From: Bacillaceae bacterium UBA7792
Lineage (GTDB): Bacteria; Bacillota; Bacilli; Bacillales; Cytobacillaceae
DNA: 10,697 nucleotides
Assembly: GCA_002480735.1 (NCBI GenBank)
Contig: DLCS01000087.1
Span: 1 to 10,697, forward strand
Direction: 5' to 3'
Shown here one piece after another: positions 6,862-10,697 of this stretch. The position numbers and the translations under genes are program-made. Under the pieces are notes generated by a model. The model had not been told where the DNA came from, did no database searches, and saw only the letters and a program-made list of their open reading frames with translations. The stretch's first letter is position 1; the number at the start of each line of letters is the position of its first letter.

Positions 6862-8550
6862 TTAATAGCTTACGCCTGTTCTGTTGTGGGTTTTCTCGAA
6901 TTCCGTCATGTTTGGATCAAAAAACTTATCTGTAAAGGCCGCAACAAATTGATCGTTTTGGATATAGCCTGAACCCCATGTCGGATCCATGGTCAGCCAG
7001 CTTCCATCAACTTTCGCTTCCACCCAAGCGTGATTGGATGGCCAGAATCCGCTGAAGGCGGTCCCTTCAATGAATCTTGCCTCAATATTGCTTGCTCGAA
7101 GCAAAGCAACAGCCAAATATGCGTAGTCCTGACACACGCCTGTTTTTTCCTCGAGTGTTTTCAGTGCACTGTCATCCCATTCAAATTCATTGTTCTTCAT
7201 TTTGCCAACATCATAGGAGACATTCTTCGCTACATAATCATAAATGGCTTTTACCTTTTCTCGTTCCGTACCGATTCCTTTTGTGATCTCCTTTGCCAGC
7301 TGTATGATTTCTGGTGCGTCTGATTCGATGCCCCTTGAAGGAAGCAGATCGCGCTTATCCTCACCGGTAGATTCGACCTCAAATTTAGCAAATCCAAAAT
7401 AGCGGAAGCGATTGCTATTCTCTTCCTTAATTTCTGGGACACTCACCGTAATTTCATAGGTCCCAGGTCCAAACCTTAAATAGAAGGAATCATCAAAGGA
7501 AAAATTCTCAACTGGAATCACATCTAGCGCCTCATCTTCTCCTTTTTTCGATGTGATATAAATATGGCTCGTGTCTTTCGCAAATTCTGCTTTTGGATCG
7601 ATCGTCCCTTTAATCCTGTATTCACCATTCGAGACTTCACCACCAAAGGTAGGATAATCCAAAGTGACCCCTCGCTCCACGTAGACATTGGAGTATTCAA
7701 TCGGCTTCATCACTCTATCTGACTCATTATCTATTAATATGTTTGTCGCCACCTGGTAGTAATTATCCCGTTTGGTATCCGGAACTAAGACCTCTAATTC
7801 ATGCAGACCCTTTCCGTAAAAAAGTGGGACTTCATATTCAAATTTCCCATTTTTTATTGGAATCACATGCTGCCATTTTTCCGAATCCTTTAACAGGTTG
7901 AGCATGATCATGTCCTGATCGGATAGATTCTTCACCTTTCCTTTTATTATAAAGGTTTCGTTCTTCTTCACATAGCTGGTCTTCATGTCAACGGATAATC
8001 CTGCCGCATATCCAAACGGAGTATATGAAACATCACGCTTCATTTCTGGATTCACATTAACGACATCAAAACTGGCCGTATCATAATAATAATTCTCTGA
8101 ATCGGTACTCGGTAACTGAACGGTTACCTGGTATTCACCTTCCCCATTGAAAAAGTGAATCGTCTGTTTAAATTTCCCTTCCTTAATCGGAGCATAATAT
8201 TCATGCTGGGATCCTGCTGGACCTTCCTCATTCGAACGGACCTTGATCCAGGCAAAATCTGATTTTAGCCGATCCGACTGTTCAATCTTCCCCTCTACCG
8301 TCACTTTCCCGTTCACCGCAAATTTCTTGTACTTTGGCTTGCTGATGGTAGCCGCAATTTCCTTGCTATATGACGTTAGCTCTAGAGGTACAAGCTCAAG
8401 TTCACTATTCTTTTTTTCAGCTAATTGTTCATATTTATCTGCTTGTTCCTTTGTTTTGGAGTCGCTTGTGCTTTTGTTGCTACAAGCAGCTATAAATACA
8501 ACACTACAAAGAAAACAAAATAAAATGATTCGTAATGATTTCTGCCTCAT
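6862..8550 (-). CDS. Lipoprotein with three beta-rich repeats and a transglutaminase-like domain
   Basis: This 562-residue secreted lipoprotein has a signal peptide with lipobox IAAC at 20-23, so Cys23 should be lipid-anchored. A Lys/Glu-rich linker (24-50) follows. Three similar units lie at about 78-167, 197-275 and 308-393. Each has a GxFxxxxxFxxGxGxYxVxVxxP core, for example GKFKQTIHFFNGEGEYQVTV, and each looks like a beta-sandwich stalk. The C-terminal transglutaminase-like domain (about 410-545) keeps the papain-like triad: Cys473 in TGVCQDYAYLA, His507 in NHAWVEA and Asp522 in MDPTWGSG. The triad implies a thiol enzyme, either a protease/amidase or a crosslinker, acting at the outer membrane face or on the wall. 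The substrate is unknown. The start is firm: ATG preceded by AAGGAGGAG. It looks monocistronic, with a hairpin after its stop and a divergent chemoreceptor gene upstream. I do not know a named B. subtilis equivalent. Confidence 0.85.
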   Translation of the reverse strand: MRQKSLRIILFCFLCSVVFIAACSNKSTSDSKTKEQADKYEQLAEKKNSELELVPLELTSYSKEIAATISKPKYKKFAVNGKVTVEGKIEQSDRLKSDFAWIKVRSNEEGPAGSQHEYYAPIKEGKFKQTIHFFNGEGEYQVTVQLPSTDSENYYYDTASFDVVNVNPEMKRDVSYTPFGYAAGLSVDMKTSYVKKNETFIIKGKVKNLSDQDMIMLNLLKDSEKWQHVIPIKNGKFEYEVPLFYGKGLHELEVLVPDTKRDNYYQVATNILIDNESDRVMKPIEYSNVYVERGVTLDYPTFGGEVSNGEYRIKGTIDPKAEFAKDTSHIYITSKKGEDEALDVIPVENFSFDDSFYLRFGPGTYEITVSVPEIKEENSNRFRYFGFAKFEVESTGEDKRDLLPSRGIESDAPEIIQLAKEITKGIGTEREKVKAIYDYVAKNVSYDVGKMKNNEFEWDDSALKTLEEKTGVCQDYAYLAVALLRASNIEARFIEGTAFSGFWPSNHAWVEAKVDGSWLTMDPTWGSGYIQNDQFVAAFTDKFFDPNMTEFEKTHNRTGVSY

Positions 8551-8761
8551 TTTCTCCTCCTTAACATGTTCATGTGTTCTATAGGTTTTACGTACAACCT
8601 TAACGTAAGTTCCTGAGACTTACGACTCTATTTCATCTGCCAAAAAATCTGTCTTTTTTGCTACTTTCATATTCAAGTAATTAGTTCTTCATAATTTATT
8701 CATAATTCGTTGTTATCATTTTCCTATGACAAACGACTTAGTGATTCAGGAGGACAACATT
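8551..8761. other. Divergent spacer between the lipoprotein and chemoreceptor genes
   Basis: This 211-base AT-rich region must hold promoters in both directions. It carries an inverted repeat at 8604-8624 (CGTAAGT, seven-base loop, ACTTACG) and a shorter one at 8583-8600 (AGGTT/AACCT), either of which could be an operator. I looked for sigma-A and for sigma-D (TAAA, then GCCGATAT) promoters and found none convincing enough to call. AGGAGG at 8748-8753 is the ribosome binding site for the ATG at 8762. Confidence 0.45.
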
Positions 8762-10016
8762 ATGGCCAAAAGGCACTCGATAAAGTTTAAATTAGGACTT
8801 TCCATTATCATTATCATCGGAATTTTTTCAGCCGTTTCTACTTTAGCTGTTTTGAATTTCGGGAACCTCATCTCCAACAGTCTGGAAGATAAAAAATCAT
8901 GGGAAGTTTTATCCATTATTGATGGGCTGCAGGAAACAACAAGGGAGGCTGGGATCACGATCCAGCAGTCTGATGAATCCCCTTCGAACGTGATTAATAA
9001 GCTTCGAACAGACATCGACAAGGATTTTGAATCACTATATAGCCTGACAGCCGATAATAGCGAACAACAGCAATTACTAAAGAAAAGTGAACATTACATA
9101 AATGATTTCTATTCAAAAATCGAAGACATCATTACTTCAAGTTCGGCGGATGATGAAGCGACCTTGAAAAATAAAATTATGGAGGCGGCTCGACCCGCAG
9201 ATATGGCAGGTGATAACAAGACCGATGAATTCCAGGATTCCCTTACCAAAATTACGGACATCGAAAATGCTGAGCTGCTTGAACGAGACAATCAGACAAA
9301 ACAGCTTCAAAGCCAACACAACAGGTGAAATGGTTCTTAAAGCTGCATCTGTCGGTGAGATTTCTGTGAATGATGCTGTGTCCGCCATTATGACCGTACA
9401 AGGCTCCTCCAAAGATGTTCTAAATGTGATGAGCCAGCTCAAGAATTCCTCTAAGGAGATTGAAAAAATTGTTGGTCTCATTACGAGCATTACGGAACAG
9501 ACCAGCTTACTCTCCTTGAATGCTTCCATCGAAGCTGCACGTGCTGGCGAAGCGGGCAAAGGCTTTGCCGTCGTTGCGAATGAGGTGAAAAAGCTTTCTG
9601 AAGAAAGTAAGCATTCCGCTCAGCAAATCCAGCTCATTGTTGATGATATTCAGCAAAAGATGCAGGCGACAGATGAAATCATTAAGGAAGAGCAAACCTA
9701 TATTCTAGCTAGCTCGGAAAAGGTCATGAAAACATCGGAAGAATTTCATAACATCCTTACCTATATTGAAAGCATCTCCGACAAGATTGGTACGATGACC
9801 GCCGCCTCCCAGCAGCAATCAAGCATCACGAATGAAATGACGGCTGCCATTACAGAATTATCGGAAGGACTGCAACAGAATGCAACCACTTCCCAAGCCA
9901 TAACCATGGGTGTCCAGCAGCAAACCGAAATCTACAGAGAAATTGAGGACCGGATGGAAAGACTACAGGAAGTATCAAATGAGCTTAAAAGACATACGAA
10001 TCGATTTAAAATCTAG
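8762..10016 (+). pseudogene. Broken methyl-accepting chemotaxis protein: ectodomain joined out of frame to signalling domain
   Basis: Intact receptors of this family sense ligands outside the cell and control CheA kinase through a long cytoplasmic coiled coil. Frame one (8762-9328; ATG with AGGAGG eight bases upstream) gives TM1 (about residues 8-30, GLSIIIIIGIFSAV) and a helical ectodomain of about 150 residues of the four-helix-bundle type. It runs out in KQLQSQHNR and a TGA. The next frame, entered between about 9290 and 9330, continues [19 protein letters not shown]. It goes through the hairpin tip [17 protein letters not shown] and [18 protein letters not shown] to the normal end KRHTNRFKI at 10016. 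TM2, HAMP and the first part of the signalling helix are absent. One deletion whose size is not a multiple of three would explain both the loss and the frame change. No good ribosome binding site precedes the second half (ATG 9330 has AGGTGA directly abutting it), so a separate soluble product is unlikely. Confidence 0.85.
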
Positions 10017-10042
10017 CTTGGCGACTTGGGCGAGTTCATGGA

Positions 10043-10070
10043 AAGAGACAGGGCTGTTGTCCTGTCTCTT
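10043..10070 (+). terminator. Hairpin between the chemoreceptor and the small membrane protein gene
   Basis: AAGAGACAGG (10043-10052) and CCTGTCTCTT (10061-10070) are perfect 10-base inverted copies around an eight-base loop. The hairpin begins 26 bases after the receptor stop and overlaps the stop codon of the converging minus-strand gene. It could serve both genes. T runs are short on both sides. Confidence 0.6.
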
Positions 10071-10097
10071 AAACTATCGCCATCATGAGTCGCCATA
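10061..10097. repeat. Direct repeat, copy 1 (37 bases, exact)
   Basis: These 37 bases recur without change at 10661-10697, exactly 600 bases on. They run from CCTGTCTCTT to GAGTCGCCATA. They comprise one arm of the hairpin plus the last codons (WRLMMAIV and stop) of the minus-strand gene 10069-10362. The left boundary is sharp (base 10060 is T, base 10660 is A). The right boundary is unknown because copy 2 reaches the window edge. Confidence 0.95.
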
Positions 10098-10362
10098 GGA
10101 GGAAAAATGCTGCTATGGAAAGACCGCCATAGATCGTACTCTTTGTGATTTTATTGCTTTTTTCATTTATTCCAGCAAAATCAATGGCAGCAAGAATTAG
10201 ACCAATAAATAAAAGTCCTAAAAAGATAGACAAGTTCCCTCTTTGACTATCTAGTTCGAATTCCCAGTTTTCATCTGCAACTTGAGAAAAATAAAAAACT
10301 AACAATAAAACTACCAGACCTAAATAAGAATAGGTAACAATCGTAAACTTCTTTTTGTCCAT
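10069..10362 (-). CDS. Small three-helix membrane protein, unknown function
   Basis: This 97-residue protein starts MDKKKFTIVTY. It has three hydrophobic helices, near 7-26, 43-63 and 76-95, with a charged loop (DENWEFELDSQRG, about 30-42) between the first two and a basic loop (NEKSNKITK) between the last two. The ATG at 10362 has AAGGAG about six bases upstream, a normal site for this genome. The C-terminus LWRLMMAIV and its stop are repeated exactly 600 bases to the right, so a paralogue or a duplicate probably lies just past the window edge. I do not recognise the family, and its neighbours do not suggest a role. Confidence 0.75.
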   Translation of the reverse strand: MDKKKFTIVTYSYLGLVVLLLVFYFSQVADENWEFELDSQRGNLSIFLGLLFIGLILAAIDFAGINEKSNKITKSTIYGGLSIAAFFLLWRLMMAIV

Positions 10363-10384
10363 ATATTCTCCTTAATACCAATTA

Positions 10385-10655
10385 CTATTGTAATGGTTGG
10401 TGATGAACGCCTGCTCCTAACCTACCATGATTTGCGTTTGTCTGTGGCTGAAGGATAGGATCCTTTACATCCTCAACATCTTGAATATCCTCAACAGGTT
10501 CGTTTGTTTTTGTATCAGTTGAATTATCCGATGGATTTTCAGAAGGGCTCTGTGAAGATTCCTAATGTGTTTTCTGGTGTTGTTTTTTTGTTTTTTCTTC
10601 ACCTGTCTCACCCAGGCTCTATCTCCATTATGAAAAGCAAACAAAGAGACAAGAT
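10385..10655 (-). pseudogene. Decayed coding remnant with a low-complexity acidic tail
   Basis: On the minus strand one frame reads GEEKTKKQHQKTH, then a TAG at 10562-10564, then ESSQSPSENPSDN..., an acidic stretch EPVEDIQDVEDVKDP, and NANHGRLGAGVHHQPLQ to a TAG at 10385-10387. The neighbouring frame just upstream reads VSLFAFHNGDRAWVRQ, which would join after one frameshift. No start codon with a ribosome binding site opens any of these. Together they look like the 3' part of a gene for a secreted or surface protein with a disordered tail, now broken by a frameshift and a nonsense codon. The last 58 codons alone are open. I cannot name the family, and chance remains possible for the upstream part. 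Confidence 0.4.
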
Positions 10656-10670
10656 ATTAACCTGTCTCTT
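10644..10670 (-). terminator. Second copy of the AAGAGACA/TGTCTCTT hairpin
   Basis: AAGAGACA (10644-10651) and TGTCTCTT (10663-10670) pair around an 11-base loop. Read on the minus strand the stem follows the stop codon of the partial gene at the window edge and is followed by TGTTTGCTTTT, a reasonable T-rich tail. It mirrors the hairpin at 10043-10070. Confidence 0.5.
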
Positions 10671-10697
10671 AAACTATCGCCATCATGAGTCGCCATA
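10661..10697. repeat. Direct repeat, copy 2 (37 bases, cut by the window edge)
   Basis: This is identical to 10061-10097. Because it runs to the last base of the window, 37 is a minimum length. Confidence 0.95.
10669..10697 (-). CDS. C-terminal codons of a probable second copy of the small membrane protein (partial)
   Basis: The minus strand encodes WRLMMAIV and a TAA stop, identical at the base level to the end of the 10069-10362 gene and followed by a similar hairpin. The rest lies beyond the window. It may be a tandem paralogue. If the window edge is a contig end, it may instead be an assembly artefact at a repeat. Confidence 0.45.

Noticed and set aside
9210..9330. The chemoreceptor signalling half as an independent gene starting at 9210 or 9330
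   Set aside because: Codons from 9210 to about 9290 are the out-of-frame shadow of the ectodomain. ATG 9330 has no usable ribosome binding site spacing.
1..10697. A novel defence, secretion or mobile system
   Set aside because: No nuclease, helicase, transposase, integrase, toxin-antitoxin pair, phage gene or spaced repeat array was found. Apart from remnants and unknown small proteins, the genes belong to recognised housekeeping, spore or envelope families.

Overview
The window looks like chromosomal DNA from an endospore-forming Bacillus-type bacterium (Bacillaceae). The evidence is strong GGAGG-type ribosome binding sites, frequent GTG and TTG starts, low-to-moderate GC by eye, a complete GerA-type germinant receptor operon, and a MinJ-type division protein with eight or so membrane segments and a PDZ domain. 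No species can be named from this alone.

Layout. Bases 1-749 (+) hold the 3' end of an acetolactate synthase large subunit (ilvB) overlapped by a short, single-ACT-domain regulatory subunit (ilvN). A strong hairpin follows at 874-928, inside a 434-base spacer that also carries what looks like a decayed small gene on the minus strand. Bases 1184-5258 (+) form a tightly packed spore germination operon: an A subunit (GTG start), a B subunit (GTG start), a C lipoprotein (TTG start) and a fourth gene for a 74-residue two-helix membrane protein, a D-type accessory subunit. Converging on it from the right are minJ (5438-6631, -) and a large lipoprotein with three beta-rich repeats and an intact transglutaminase triad (6862-8550, -). 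Divergent from that is a chemotaxis receptor (8762-10016, +). It is broken: TM1 and the ligand-binding ectodomain run out of frame directly into the cytoplasmic signalling domain, without TM2 or HAMP. The right end (10069-10697) has a small three-helix membrane protein on the minus strand, gene debris, and a second exact copy of that protein's last codons at the very edge of the window.

How the parts work together. The four ger genes should make one inner-membrane nutrient sensor of the dormant spore. ilvB and ilvN together make a branched-chain amino acid (or acetoin-route) enzyme. MinJ links DivIVA to MinCD in septum placement. The transglutaminase-like lipoprotein, the chemoreceptor remnant and the small membrane proteins show no functional link to each other.

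I found no CRISPR array, RNA gene, insertion sequence, phage module or recognisable defence system. The most notable items are the receptor deletion/frameshift, the direct repeat exactly 600 bases apart at the right edge, the D-type germination gene, and two patches of decayed coding sequence in spacers (917-1070 and 10385-10655).
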